From Pseudevernia furfuracea (lineage: Eukaryota > Ascomycota > Lecanoromycetes > Lecanorales > Parmeliaceae), in the NCBI GenBank assembly GCA_022315425.1, contig JAIUPT010000015.1:496001-560000 (forward strand): a stretch of DNA of 64,000 bases, given 5' to 3'. The stretch's first letter is position 1; each line of letters opens with the position of its first letter. The notes below the pieces were generated by a model, which was not told the DNA's origin, ran no database searches, and worked only from the letters and a program-made list of their open reading frames with translations. Made by a program: the position numbers and the translations under genes. This document shows positions 1 through 14,202 of this stretch, piece by piece.

Positions 1-1
1 T

Positions 2-295
2 GATGTCCTTGATGGCATTGAAAAGATGGAATGGCTCGTTTGCTCGGTATTCCGCCATTGAAGATGCCTATCTGGGTCGGGAAGACATAGACTTGAAGGT
101 CAAATGTCGGGAGAGTATGGCATCACTCTATGCCAGAATACTAGATTTTCAAGCTCCAGCGGTATGCCACTTCTCAAGTAAACATATCATTCCCTGCCAG
201 GGAACCATCAAATTGATGGCTGACAAGTCTGGCAGAAAAGGTCGCTGCGCACGAACCTCAAGACTGCTAACAGTGATTGCAATAGTTTTCGAGAT
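2..295 (+). pseudogene. Decayed fragment resembling a fungal NACHT/STAND N-terminal domain (window-edge partial)
   Basis: Translation gives a protein-like segment that jumps between frames. Frame 2 reads DVLDGIEKMEWLV up to about position 43. Frame 3 reads RYSAIEDAYLGRED, then SLYARILDFQAPAVCHFSSK, up to about 215. Frame 2 resumes with VWQKRSLRTNLKTANSDC up to the TAA at 296. The pattern (R-Y-x3-E-x2-Y-L, then L-Y-x2-I-L-x-F-Q-A-x-A-V-C-x-F, then W-x-C) resembles the helical region preceding the NACHT ATPase in fungal NLR-like and ankyrin/WD proteins. The alternating frames and early stops mean it cannot encode that domain intact, so I call it a relic. The upstream part lies outside the window. 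An intron-split live gene is less likely because no clear splice sites separate the blocks. Confidence 0.42.
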
Positions 296-1173
296 TAAGG
301 CCCGCTATATGGTAAATTCTTAGGCGCACAATCATCTGGTGTAACACAAAGTGGTAAAAGAATGTTGCCCGGGACTGGTGTCAAATGAGGGCATCGAGCC
401 CAGCATGTGAGCCACATGGTTCAACAAATTGAGAAAAAGAGAAAGCGAGGACGACGTATGTATCCAGGAGGTGGATCAAGCATACTCTAGGCCTTGAGCC
501 GACAATTTGACCTTGAGATACTTGTCGGGGATCGCAAGTTCAAATTGGTAACGACATACTACGTCGGGAATGGGATGGGACATGGACTTGAGATCACGAT
601 TGGGCATGTCTTTGTCAAGAGATGATAAATCCTGGAGAAAATGATGTAGATTTATTTGAACACTCTCAAAGCATTGTTATCATCAGAAAATTCATACCAC
701 GGTTTCTCATTGAGATCTATCATCTCGGGCTCGGCCAGTGATGGACGGGAGGACGGGTGGAATATAAAGTGACTAACTGGATTCGGACTCAAGCTCAGCC
801 TTACCCGCCTTAGCGTAGGTAGAGCTCGAGACATAAGGCATGCCCCATCTTCAAAAAACATTCTTCACATCGTCCTAGAGTACTGTTGCCCACAACCCAT
901 TTAATTCAACATCACCACTTCATAGTAACCATTCTTGGCGCATCTTAGCGCAGGATTTTGTGTACATGTCATACTCATATTACAACCCCTCATCTTCCTC
1001 TCCACTCTCCAGCATTGACGCCATTTACCATGCTACGTTGCGTTGAAGAGTGAATTCTGAAATGAGTACGGGCAAGCTGTCGGGTACGAATAGGGGGCTA
1101 CTCGTGCGAAGCGGTGCTGGGCCCTCCGTCGCCCCCATTTTTCTCCAGCAGGCATAAACTACGGTAGATCACC
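296..1173. other. Intergenic region upstream of tra1
   Basis: No gene could be supported here. A 69-codon minus-strand ORF at 652-861 ends in a charged tail but has no recognisable family. The last 60 bases before 1174 lead into a good initiation context (atcaccATGG), so this stretch probably holds the Tra1 promoter and 5' leader. Confidence 0.5.
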
Positions 1174-4100
1174 ATGGCCGAGAAAAACATAGATGCCTTC
1201 GCCGCGAGGCTGGGCGATGCGAACCTTGGTAGGGACTACCTCCGCTCTTCATTGTGGCAAGCCTTGGTCACCATCGCAGAACAGCAGCTGACACTTGCGC
1301 AGAGGTCCAGAAGAAATACAACATCGCTACAGAACTGCGGGACAACATTGACATATTATGCAATGGGCCTACCTACCCGATTTTCCTCAAGAAGCTCGTT
1401 CCGGTCTTCATGAAGCTCCTTGAAGGTCCTCCTGTCTTCATGAGCACGTACATGGAACATGTAAGCTATGCCCTGAAGCGTGCTTTGGGAATGTCATGAT
1501 CCTGATTCTTGGTCTCACAGAGACTTCGCAATTGCGTTCTGGAAATCTTTCACCGACTGCCTATGAGCCATGTCGAAGCGCTCAAGCCGTACGCTGCCGA
1601 TATTGTGGATCTCCTTATGGGCTTGGTCAGGACGGAGAACGAGGATAACGCGATCTTGTGCATGAAGACCATCATGGACTTGGAGCGGCATCAGCCGGAG
1701 GCAACTGCGGCAAAGGTGCAGCCATTCTTGGACCTCATATTGGAAATGTTTCAAGCCATGGAACAGGTGGTCAAGGATACCTTCGACACTCCTGCCCAGG
1801 GCTCATCGACTGGTACGACTCCGCACAATCCCCAGACCTTTCAATCTCCGCGCCCAGGGTCGCCAGCTGCTTCAGTAGGTGCGGAATTAGGACTGGACAC
1901 CCAACAAGCTCGCCCGCTGTTGAAAGGAATGCAGTCTTTCAAGGTTTTCGCAGAATGTCCCATCATCGTTGTCTCGCTGTTCCAGGCCCATCGTAATTGT
2001 GTACCGGCCAACGTTAAGAAGTTCGTTCCTTGGATTAAGAAGGTCCTTACACTACAAGCTAGTCCGCAGGAGCGAGCGCATACCGAGGCGAGCAAACGTG
2101 GCGAGATCTTCACCGGAGTTTGCAAGGATATTAAGAATAGGGCGGCCTTTGGGGAGCTGATCACAGCTCAGGTCAAGATGATGAGCTTTCTGGCCTACTT
2201 ACTGCGGGTCTATGTCCAGCAACTAACAGATTTCTTGCCGGTCTTGCCCGACATCGTTGTGCGACTCCTACGTGACTGCCCAAGTGAAAAGTCGTCTACA
2301 AGGAAAGAGCTACTGGTGGCCATACGGCATACCATCAATTTCAACTTCCGCAAGATATTTCTGACCAAGATAGATGATCTACTAGACGAACGGACGCTTA
2401 TTGGCGACGGTCTCACGGTCTATGAATCAATGCGCCCTCTTGCCTACAGTCTACTCGCCGACCTCATACACCACATTCGAGAATCCCTAAGCCGGGATCA
2501 GATTCGAAAGACCGTCAATGTGTTCTCCAAGAACCTCCATGATAGTTTCCCTGGAACGAGTTTTCAGACAATGAGTGCAAAGCTTCTCCTCAACTTGGCC
2601 GATAGCATTGCAGGTCTCCAGGACAAGAAGGATGCCCGTCATTTCCTAATCATGATACTAAGCGCCATAGGAGACAAATTTGCCGATATGAATCATCAAT
2701 ACCAGAACTCAGTGAAGCTGTCGAAGCCTGGTGATCAACAGTCAATAGACGCCGTACCTGAAAACCACCTGGCGGATGCAAAATCTCCCCCTGATTGGGA
2801 CGAAGTTGACATCTTCTCAGCTACGCCTATCAAGATGTCAAACCCTAAAGATCGGGGAGCCATTCCTGTTGAGGACAACAAGTTCCTGTTCAAGAATCTC
2901 TTGACCGGATTAAAAGGCATGTTCTACCAGCTCAAGATCTGCAACCCTGAAGCTCCGGTAATGGATCCTGGCAACGCCCCTGCGAATTGGCAAGAGGTCT
3001 CGCATGGTTACAACGCAGAGGAGGTTGGAGTCATCAAGAAACTTTTCCGAGAGGGAGCTTACGTGTTCCGATACTACAGTTTAGAGAAGCCTTTTGCCGA
3101 AGCCTCTTCTCCTGTGGAATTCTTGACTACCAACTACGGCGTCCAGAGCGGCAAGGAAGAAAAGGACCTTCTTGAGACCTTCGCCACTGTCTTCCACAGC
3201 ATCGATCCTGCAACGTTTCATGAAGTCTTCCATTCTGAGATACCCCTTCTATACAATATGATGTTCGAGCATCCGGCTTTGCTCCATGTTCCACAATTCT
3301 TCCTGGCCAGTGAGGCCACCTCGCCAGCTTTTGCAGGCATGCTCCTTCAATTCTTGATGGATCGAATCGGAGAGGTTGGCACTTCAGACATCAAAAAGTC
3401 GTCAATCTTATTGAGGATGTTCAAGTTGTCATTCATGGCAGTAACGTTGTTCAACCAGCAGAATGAACAGGTTCTGCTACCCCACGTGACTAAGATTGTT
3501 ACTCAGTCAATCCAACTTTCCACAGCAGCGGAGGAGCCGATGAACTATTTCTACCTATTAAGGTCTTTGTTCAGGAGCATTGGTGGTGGACGATTTGAAC
3601 TCCTCTACAAAGAGATCTTGCCACTACTGGAGATGTTACTCGAGGTCTTGAACAACCTTCTGCTGGCTGCGAGGAAACCGCAGGAGCGAGACCTTTACGT
3701 GGAACTTTGCTTGACCGTTCCAGCTCGTTTGAGCAACCTCTTGCCGCATCTGAATTTTCTTATGCGACCTCTGGTGGTGGCTCTCCGAGCTGGCTCCGAT
3801 CTGGTTGGTCAAGGATTACGGACGTTGGAGCTTTGCGTCGACAATCTCACCGCAGAGTACTTGGACCCCATCATGGCGCCTTTTATTGAAGAATTAATGA
3901 TGGCATTGTGGGATCATCTGAAGCCAAATCCCTATAGCCACTTCCACGCCCACACGACGATGCGTATATTGGGTAAACTTGGTGGTCGAAATCGGAAATT
4001 CCTCAATGGTCCTCCGGACCTTACCTTTCAGCAATTCGCAGACGATCCTTGTTCCTTCGACATTAGACTAGTAGGATCGAGCAGGGATCGATCTTTTCCT

Positions 4101-7100
4101 GCAAGTATCGGCATCGATCTGGCCATCGCGAAATTATCAGAGGTCCCAAAATCACCAACTGCGAAGAAAGCAGATCCTTATTACAAGCAACAGGCTCTCA
4201 GATTAATAAGTGCGCAACTGAAGATCCACATTGGTTTCGACAGCTTGCCAGATGACTTTGCGCTGCTCGTACGACTACAAGCTACTGATCTCCTGGAGGC
4301 CAAATACGACGCAACACCCGACATTCTGCAAATGGCGGATCGTGAGAAGTCTATTCCCAAGAGAGACTTTCAACAAGAGACATTGAAAAGGCTGCTGAAG
4401 GCTTTGATGCTCGCAACAACACTGCCAGATCTACAAAGTACGGCCTCCTTATTACTTACCGACGTCTGCCGCCACTTCACAATTCTTGAAATTGGAAGAG
4501 CACTAGCCCACATAAAGCAATCGAACAAAGACTTTGACGTAAAGTCTGGCGAAGGTCTCTTGTGTCTCGACAGCCGTGTGCTAGCCGATGCCATTGCCGA
4601 ACAGTTATCGTCAGATAAGCCTACTCTGCGAGAAGCAGCAGAATCCTCTATCTTGATGGTACACGAGGCCGCAGCAACCATTCTCGGGGGGTCAGAGCGG
4701 GTGGAACGACTGCCATTCTTCCTGTACTTGGCAAAGACTTTCAGTCACAAGTGCTATGAGGAAGACTGGTTTGTCAAAGCTGGTGGAGGCCTTGGAATTC
4801 ACATCCTCGCAACCAAAATTGACCTTGGAGATGACTGGACAAAGGGCAGGCAACTTGAATTTCTTCGGGCACTTATGTATGTCATGAAGGATATGCCTCA
4901 GGATTTGCCGGCCAATACACGCGTTCAAGCATTGACATCTGTGGACATCTTGCTACGCAGGTGCAACGAGGGAATTTCCAAAGAAGATCTCAACAACCAC
5001 TCGAGTCCGCTCATCCACCTTTGCGCATTCTTTGTGCCCGAGCTCATGCACATGAACAAGCACGTCCGTGAAGCTGCTCGCAAAGCTCTTTCCATCATCG
5101 CTCAAGTCGTCGGTGCGGAGGTCCACGAGCTCATAGCCCCCGTCAAGGATAGATTGCTGCAGCCAATTTACATGAAGCCACTCAGAGCTTTGCCTTTCGC
5201 TACTCAGATCGGCTACATCGATGCGATATCCTATTGTTTGGGATTGCAGCGAAACCTAGTCGAATTCAATGAGATGCTGAACAGGCTTCTGACTGAGACC
5301 ATGGCTTTGGCTGATGCTGAAGACGAGAATCTCGCCACGAAACCGGCCGAATACAAGACTGCTGAACTTCTTGTAGCCCTTCGGGTGTCCTGCATCCGGC
5401 TCTTAACCCTTGCCATTGGCTTTTCGGAATTCGCAGGGCAGCAGCAGACCCAGAGCCGAAGTCGGATTATCACGATTTTCTTCAAATCTCTGTACTCGAG
5501 CTCTCTCGATGTCATTGACGCTGCCAATGCTGGCTTAAAGGGCGTTCTGTCCCAGACAAACAAATTGCCGAAAGACCTTTTGCAGAATGGTTTGCGGCCT
5601 ATCCTTATGAATCTGCAGGACCCGAAGAAACTAAGTGTGCAAGGGCTCGATGGACTTGCAAGACTTCTGGCTCTTTTGACCAACTACTTCAAGACCGAGA
5701 TAGGCGAAAAGTTGCTCGCTCACATGACTGTCATTGCTGACGCACCTGTCCTCCAGAAGTCTTCTTTTTCCCTGATTGAACAGAATCCTCAAATGAAGGT
5801 CGTCATTGCTACTCTCAACATCTTCCATCTATTGCCGTCCACTGCCGCTCTTTTCATGAAGGACATGATAGAAAGAGTGCTTGACTTGGAGAAGTCGCTT
5901 CGGAGGACCCACTTCAGTCCATTCAGGGAGCCTCTCCTCAAGTATGTCAATCGCTACCCGAAAGAAGCTTGGGATTTCTTTTCCGAAAGGTTATCTGAAA
6001 TGAAGTACGGCCGTTTCTTTGCTCAGCTCCTTGCTTCACAGCGAAGTGGGCCGCTTCGCGAGGCTCTCATCGGAGATATTGAGGGACTGGCCAAGGCTTC
6101 CTTTGACCTCGAAGACGCTGAGAAGAAGGACGCTGCTTCCATCAACGCCATTCATGCAATACATTCACTCGGCCAACATACATCTGCTTGGCTTGCTGAT
6201 AAGGAGTCACTCCGTCAGACCCTAATGCGGGTTGGCAAAGATCTGAATCAGAAGAGAGGGATGGACACAATTCATCCAGACCTACGTTTAGCTGCTGATC
6301 AGGCTGCTGAGCAGCTGATTGAGATTTTCGTGCAGTTCCTCATTTTGGCTCCCAAAGACTTCGACTTTTTGTTTCAGCTCATCGACGCGGTGACCACAGA
6401 AGAGATCAAGGAGCAGCCATCGCTCTATGCTTTCATCTACAGTCACATTGTCTCCAATGCTTCTGTCGACTACTGGCGAAGCCTTGTCATGCGCAGCCTT
6501 GAACTTTATAGTATCCGTGGGTCGTCTCAGAGAACAAAGACTTTCGCGTTCCGCTATCTCGTCAACCCAATCTTCGCCATGGACACCATGAGAAGCCTAA
6601 AAGAGACTGCTAATTCATTTCCAACACGTCGTCTCATTGATAAGAGTATTGTGGACGCGATCCACAACAAGATCTGGAAGCCACCAGTACTAAACGATGC
6701 CAATGACGAAAATCCACAAGCAGGCGCCGATCATTCGCGGTTGGAGCTCCTGCAGATGTCAGCGCTGCTCTTGAAGCGGCACCATAACCTTGTTTCCGAA
6801 GCGCGTAAAGATATCATTAAGTTCGGATGGAGCTATATCAAACTTGAGGATATCATCAACAAGCACGCAGCATATGTGCTCATTGGCTTCTTCATTGCGC
6901 AATTCGAAACCCCGCCCAAAATCACACAGCAGATATACGTCGCTTGTCTAAAGGCACATCAAAACGAAGGTCGTGCTCTTGTGGTCCAAGCTCTAGACTT
7001 GATTGCTCCAGCCCTGCCGAAGCGTCTTAACGCACAAAGCGATCCGCGGTATCCCATGTGGGCGAGGTGGCCCAAACGAATACTGTCAGAGGAGAGCTCC

Positions 7101-10100
7101 AATCTTCAACAACTGATCGGTATTTTCCAATTCATGGTTCGACAGCACAGCTTATTCTATGAAGCCAGAGAGCATTTCATCCCTACCATTATTCCTTCGC
7201 TCTCAAAGATCGCACAGCTGCCAAACCCATCGAATGAGCACAAGAGACTCGTCCTGAACTTGATTCACATGATACTGGAATGGGAGAAACGTCGAGTCCA
7301 GACTGGTGACCGTCCAGGTTCTCAGTCATCAGAATCTTCGCCTGCCAAAAAGCGGAAGCTTGAGTTGCCGAACGGTGGTTCTGCATCGCCAGCACCAAGC
7401 TTGGGGCCTCCATCAAATATTGAACGAAGCGAATATCAGGTTCCAACACCACTTCGGATTATGCTCATTAAGTACCTCACGCAGTTCATCAGTAGTCTCC
7501 CAGAGCGGTATCCCGTGCCCAGCGTCAAACTAAGGGATCTCCACTCTACTACTCCCCAGATCCCTTTGCCTCCAAATGAGATGTGCAGGAAGGCTATTGG
7601 TCTCTTCCATGATCTTCTATTACCTGAGTACTGGTCTGATCTGGAGGTCGACCTTTTTCCGAGGACGTCAGAACAGATATTGGCTTCCGACAAGACGGAC
7701 AAGGGCGATGACAAAACGGCGACAAGCATTGTCAACACGCTCCAGGTCTTGCGCATTGTGCTGAACATCAAGTCGGATGAGTGGGTCGTTGCACAGCTAC
7801 CCCAGATACAGAAATTGCTCGAGAAACCGAGCAAAATGGACAACCCTGAGATACAAGACTGTTTACACACCAGTGACAGAGTCCTTGACGGCGACCGGCA
7901 GATTCGGCCAATGGTACAGCGGATCATTGAGGCTTTGCCGGAGGAGACGAGAGAAGAGGACGACATGGAAATTGACACGCCAGCTAAAGACTTCATGAAC
8001 TTCATATCCTCTGTCGCGACAGCAACGATGGGCGATGGCAATCTTGTTGCAAGCATCAATATCTTCGAAACCATAGCAAGAGTCAGACCCAAGGAGATTG
8101 AAACCCACATTCCTCATATCATGCGAGCGCTGTCAACGAAGCTTGCCAAAGACCAAGTTGTCCAACCTGTACTGCCTCCGGGCATGCAGCCAGGAATGCG
8201 ACCTGGTGAGGGCCAGCCAGGCGCACTTGATGAACGAGAGATGGAGCTGTCCAGCCAATTGATCTTGAAGACGATTTGGATCATATCCTCGAGGATGGCA
8301 ACCCTTGCGGATCAAAGACGACCGTTTCTTAGTGTGTTAGCCCAACTAGTAGAGCGATCACAGAACAACAAGTTGTGTGAAACAATCCTGCAGATGGTGG
8401 AAATTTGGATATTCGACTCCAGCGATCCATGGCCAACCTTGAAGGAGAAGACTGCAGTGCTTCATAAAATGCTGCTCTTCGAGACACGTCCAGATCCGAC
8501 TCTGTTGCATAAGTTTTTGGACCTTGTCATTCGAATCTACGAGGACCCGAAGATCACTAGGACTGAATTAACAGTAAGACTCGAGCATGCCTTTCTTATT
8601 GGAACACGGGCGCAAGATTACGACATGCGAAATCGGTTTATGAACATCTTTGACCGAAGTCTGACGAAGACTGCAAGTGCCCGGCTCATCTACGTGCTCA
8701 CCTCGCAGAACTGGGACACTCTGTCTGAGAGCTTCTGGCTAAGTCAAGCAATCCAGCTGATTTTCGGTGCCATCGACATGAATACTCCAGTTCAATTACA
8801 CTCAGAAGACTTCAAGATGATGCCTCCGGCTCACCTTTTCCCTGTCGCCGGCAACGAGTCTCGAAAGGATGACCTCATGCTTGACAATAAATTCGAGGAC
8901 TTCATGGCGCATCATAGACGTTTTTATTCCGATCTGGGAGATGTGAAAGCTCGTGACATCCTCGAGCCCCTCTGCCAGCTGCAGCACACTGATTCAAGTG
9001 TGGCCTACGAGTTGTGGATTGCAATCTTCCCACTATGTTGGTCCTTGTTGTCCCGAGACGACCGAGGGGAGCTCGAAAAAGGCATAGTAGTACTCCTTAC
9101 GAAGGACTACCATCAACGTCAAGTCGACCGGAGGCCAAATGTTGTGCAGGCTCTTCTTGAGGGAAGTGTTCGAGCCAAGCCAAAGTGCAAAATACCACCT
9201 CATGTTATGAAATTCCTCAGCAAAACATACGATGCCTGGTACATTGCTGCAATGTCGCTTGAGGAGCAAGTCTTGGACCCACCCATCGATACCCCTACCG
9301 TGCGCGAGAGTAACTTGGATGCATTAATTGAAGTGTATGCCGGTCTTCAAGAGGATGACTTCTTTTATGGGACATGGCGACGTCGATCCAAGTTTGTGGA
9401 AACCATAGCAGCCCTCTCATACGAACAAAATGGGATGTGGGACAAGGCTCAGCAGTCGTACGAGGCTGCCCAGATAAAAGCACGCACGGGAGCACACTCT
9501 TATTCTCAGGGTGAATACATGCTGTGGGAAGACCACTGGATATTATGCGCGCAAAAGCTCCAGCAGTGGGAGATACTGTATGATTTTGCCAAGCACGAGA
9601 ATTTCAACGATCTCTTGCTGGAAGCTTCGTGGAGACATCTTGACACTTGGACTGGCCAAGAAAATATGGAACAGCTCAGCTCGATCATCAAAGCTGTGTC
9701 TGACGCGCCAACGCCACGAAGGACCTTCTTCCAAGCATTCATGTCTTTGCTCAAGTTCCACGAGAAACAGGAGCCGCCACAAGAGTTCAGCCGCATCTGT
9801 GACGAATCCATACAGCTTTCCATTCGAAAGTGGCATGGCCTTCCAAAGCGTATCACTAATGCACATATTCCGATCTTGCAGAACTTCCAGCAGTTGGTTG
9901 AACTTCACGACGCTAATGTCATCTGCATCAGTCTTTCGCAGACCACCCAGGCCAACCTCGACGGCAAATCTCAGGAGCTGAAGCTTCTGCTCGGCACATG
10001 GCGTGATCGGCTGCCAAATGTTTGGGACGACATCAATGCGTGGCAAGACCTAGTGACCTGGCGACAGCATATTTTCGCTCTTATCAATCGAACATATCTG

Positions 10101-12762
10101 GGCCTTCTTGGACCTCAACAGACCAACGCCACGGGTAATTCCTATGCATACCGAGGATATCACGAGACTGCTTGGATCATCAACCGCTTTGCGCATGTAG
10201 CTCGAAAGCATCAGCTGCCAGAAGTGTGCCTAGCGCAGTTAGGTAAGATCTATACGCTGCCCAATATTGAAATACAGGAAGCCTTCTTGAAATTGCGGGA
10301 GCAAGCCAAATGCCATTACCAGAACCGCAACGAGTTGAACAGTGGTCTCGACGTCATCAACAACACGAATCTCAACTACTTTGGTCAACAACAGAAAGCC
10401 GAGTTCTTCACATTGAAAGGCATGTTTCTGGCAAAGCTCCAACAAAAGGATGAGGCCAACGACGCGTTTGGTACCGCGTTATACTATGATATTCGATTAC
10501 CAAAGGCTTGGGCTGAATGGGGCTACTACAATGACATGATGTTCAAGGAAGAGCCTACAAATATGGAACGGGCTGCCAATGCTATGAGTTGCTACCTGGA
10601 AGCCGCTGGTCTGTACAAAAACGCCAAGTCACGAAAACTGCTGAGTCGCATCTTGTGGCTTCTCAGTATTGATAATGGCGAGAATCGTATATCGCAAGCC
10701 TTCGAGGAGTTCAAAGGCGAAACTCCAGTGTGGTACTGGATCACGTTTATTCCACAGTTGCTTACAAGCCTAGGTCACCGTGAAGCTACCCTCGTCCGCA
10801 ATGTATTGACAAAGATTGCGAGGGTCTACCCGCAGTCCCTGTACTTCTTGCTGAGAACGACTCGGGAGGACATGGTGCAGATTAAGAAACAACAAGAGCA
10901 GAGGCAAGAGAAGATGAACAGGACCAAACAACAACAACAATCTCCCAACGTCAAGCACGATCACGCTACGCCTTCTGATCGACAGGGCAGCTCATCGCGT
11001 CCAGGTACAGCAAACGGAGAACCACTTCCAAATGGTGATGTCAATGGGCCAGAGCCAAAGCCCGAGCCGAATGGGGATGCTCCAGTAGCTCCTGATGCAG
11101 AGCCTGAGGCCACGCCAAAAAAGCCATGGGAACATTCCGATGAGATTATGTCTGTACTGAAAACTACATTTCCTTTGCTTGCACTCTCGATGGAGACCAT
11201 GGTGGATCAGATACAGAAACATTTCAAATGTCCACCTGACGAAGATGCTTATAGACTCATCGTCGCCTTGCTCAATGATGGCTTGTCCGTAAGTTGCCGT
11301 ATGTTTCGAAATATACCAATTTAAAGGTACTAATCACCCGCAGTACATCGGACGTAATCCAAGCGCATACGCACAAGACTTCAAATTACCCCCTGCCACT
11401 GAAGCGAACATCCGCAAATTCGCCGAGACCATTCTACCACCTCATATCCGAAGCTCGTTCGAGGAGGACTTTGTTGCAAAGAAGCCCACCATGTACGAGT
11501 ACATACACAAGCTGCGGAAATGGAGGGATAAATTCGAAGAAAAGCTTGATCGTCGACCTCAATCGGTCAACCTAGAGACATACAGCATCCCACTGAGCGA
11601 GTTCAGATTTCAAAGATTCGATGAGGTTGAAGTGCCAGGGCAGTACCTGCAGCACCGCGATAAGAATCAGGACTTTGTCAAGATAGAGCGGTTTTTGCCC
11701 AATGTCGAGCTTGTCCGCACCGTCGGCTTTTCACATCGTCGATTAAAAATACGAGGTCATGATGGCAGTACACATCCTTTCGCTGTACAGCACCCAGCTG
11801 CTAGACACAGTAGGAGAGAAGAGCGGATCCTACAACTCTTCCGGATTTTCAACGGCACCTTATCGAAGAGGAAGGAAAGTCGACGACGCAACCTTACTTT
11901 CTACCTCCCTCTCATGGTCCCGTTCTCACCTTCACTTCGATTGGTACAGGACGATGCCTCGTATATATCATTGCAGGGAGTCTACGAAGACCATTGCAGG
12001 CGCAATAACCAGAACAAGGATGATCCCATTCTCTACACTATGGAAAAGCTGCGCCCCACGGCACTAAACCAAATGGATCAAGCCCAAAATCCTTCCCTCC
12101 GCACAGAAATCTTCACAGCTATCCAGAGCAAATGGGTCTCGAATGAGATCGCACTCAACTACTTCCAAGCGACCTATCCCTCCTACCCCGACTTCTTCCT
12201 CTTCCGCCGCCAGTTCTCGTACCAGCTCGCTGCTCTCACGTTCATGACGTACATCATGCACATGACTGGCCGCTTTCCCCACAAGCTGTCCATCTCGCGT
12301 GCCACGGGCAATGTATGGGGTTCGGAGCTCATACCGTCCATGATAAACCACAAGCCCCACTTCTACAACTCTGAGTCTGTGCCTTTCCGACTAACACCCA
12401 ACCTTCAAAAACTTATGGGCCCTCTGGCAACAGAAGGGCTCTTCTCGCCTGCCATCATGGCAATCGCGCGTTGCCTCACGGAATCTGAAAGCGGCAGCGA
12501 ACTCGAGCAACAACTATCCATCTTCGTGCGCGATGAAATGGTTTTCTGGTTTACGCAGCAGCATAAAAATGGCCTCGCGGAAGGGCTGTTGAGGGATACG
12601 ACGGTGCAGAATTGCGAGTTGGTGGTTAAGAAGGCGGTGAGTCTTGCGAGACCGCCAGATGGGGTCTTGCCGGCGAATCAGACGGTTGTGGATCTGGTGG
12701 CTAAGGCGGTGAATCCGGCGGCGTTAGCCATGACTGATGCGCTTTGGATGGGCTATTTGTGA
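1174..12762 (+). CDS. tra1: Tra1, TRRAP-family pseudokinase subunit of SAGA and NuA4
   Basis: Scaffold subunit that binds transcription activators and recruits the SAGA and NuA4 histone acetyltransferase complexes to promoters in the nucleus. Exons 1174-1228, 1303-1460, 1521-11288 and 11344-12762 give 3,799 aa, close to the roughly 3,740 aa of yeast Tra1. All junctions keep phase and rebuild the conserved N-terminus (NIATELRDNIDILCNGP, then RLRNCVLEIFHRLP). Most of the protein is alpha-solenoid HEAT/TPR repeat. A basic KKRK stretch lies near residue 2012. A FAT domain follows, then a Gln/Pro/Asn-rich linker (about 3190-3270). The C-terminal PI3K-like domain lacks the usual catalytic loop and DFG motif, as is known for TRRAP/Tra1. 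A short FATC-like tail ends in WMGYL. It is the largest gene in the window. No frameshifts were seen. Confidence 0.97.
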
Positions 12763-14202
12763 TAAGACGGTGGATCAAGAGAGATGATTGGCGGGGATAC
12801 TAGAATTCAAGGGAAAAGCATGGAGTTATTGGAGTTTGATGGGCCCATTGGGAAATCCCCAGCTGGGCTTGAGATGTTTCGGCGATCTACTTGGGTTTAC
12901 ATGCACGTCTTTTAGCAAGGCGCTGGGGTGGAAGTCAGAGGCTGGGCGCTTCGAATTTTCGGTATCTAGCTTATGTTTGCTTGTACGCTGCACATAATTG
13001 AGCAGTGATATCGGTCTATTACTTTGGTGCTTATATAGCAAGCAACCGAACACCCTGAACCTTGGTGATGCCGTCTTGGTCCTGGACAGTTTGGGAATGT
13101 GCGGTATATTCTAATACGTTGCGTATTGGATAGTGAAGAGAAGAGGGCTTTGATAAGCATGAAAAGCTGACAGAGTTTGGAAGTAAGCAAGGAAGGTATA
13201 GATGCTAGTTATCTTACAAGTGCCATATGGTGATATGATGAAAAAGTAGAAGACGGTATAAGGTAGTAGGTACATTATTCTCGCCCATATTTCGCTAATG
13301 AATTTTAGGCTTAGCGTATCTATGCAAAGTCCCGTCGAGCACACCCACCACACCCACCACACCCTTCTGAAGCTCTTTTCCTGTCTTCTTCATCCTACCT
13401 GCATGACTGTGTTATCAAAAATGGATAGAGCAGCTCTTAGACCGTCACCTTGACTGCTCAAATCCCTTCTTGCCAGCCACTATGCAGCTTCGTTTAAAAG
13501 GTTCCAAGACACTCATGCTGTCATCTTGCTTGCTCTGCGAATCTTCTTCCGAAGTTGCCCTTTATTTAACAAAGCAGGCGACAAGGCAATCTAAGAGATA
13601 TCAGCAAAGCCGATTCTAGCGAATAGGAGCTGTCATTATTTCCCCCAAGTTGTCCAGCCATCTGGGCTACTCTATCACGTCGGAAAGGAAAAATGGCTGC
13701 TAACAATCGTTGTACCTGTGTTCATTCTCTCAGAACTGCATTGCATCCCCTAGACAGATTACTTCGACAAGCCTATGTACTCGATATGACCCTTTTTAAT
13801 AGCACTATCCCATCACCACTCAGGAATACAGTTGATCAAAATTCCACGTGGCCTTGGTCCTGCATCACGATAATGGCAAGGTAGGCTGCGAATATGCGAG
13901 GCGTCCCAACAGGGCTGGACGCCTCACTCACCAATGTTTTGTCCAATAATAATAATACTATACTGAGGTCCAATCCCTCAATCTCACCTTCACCGTGAAA
14001 CTATCATTTATTCTTTATTCCCATGTGAAGCCTGGAACCTCGTTCGGCAGGGTCTATTTATTGTCCGCAACAGCCCTGTAGTCTTTCATTAGATCTTACG
14101 TCTTATGCCATCCATGTTATCCATATATTTCCCACAACCTTTCATCGTAGCGTTTAAAGCTAACAGTCACCCTTCTCATGAGCAAATTTTTGGCTTGGAA
14201 AG
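12763..14202. other. Intergenic, tra1 3' side to zinc-finger gene 5' side
   Basis: About 1.4 kb with only short ORFs on both strands that lack recognisable families or splice continuity. A short direct repeat (cacccacca-type, near 13340-13360) is present. The right part is pyrimidine-rich and probably contains the promoter and leader of the downstream gene. Confidence 0.5.

Noticed and set aside
7436..8110. 224-codon ORF antisense to tra1
   Set aside because: Lies fully inside a conserved coding region on the other strand; composition is that of a shadow frame, with no family resemblance.
9543..10046. 167-codon antisense ORF inside tra1
   Set aside because: Overlaps the conserved FAT region; shadow frame.
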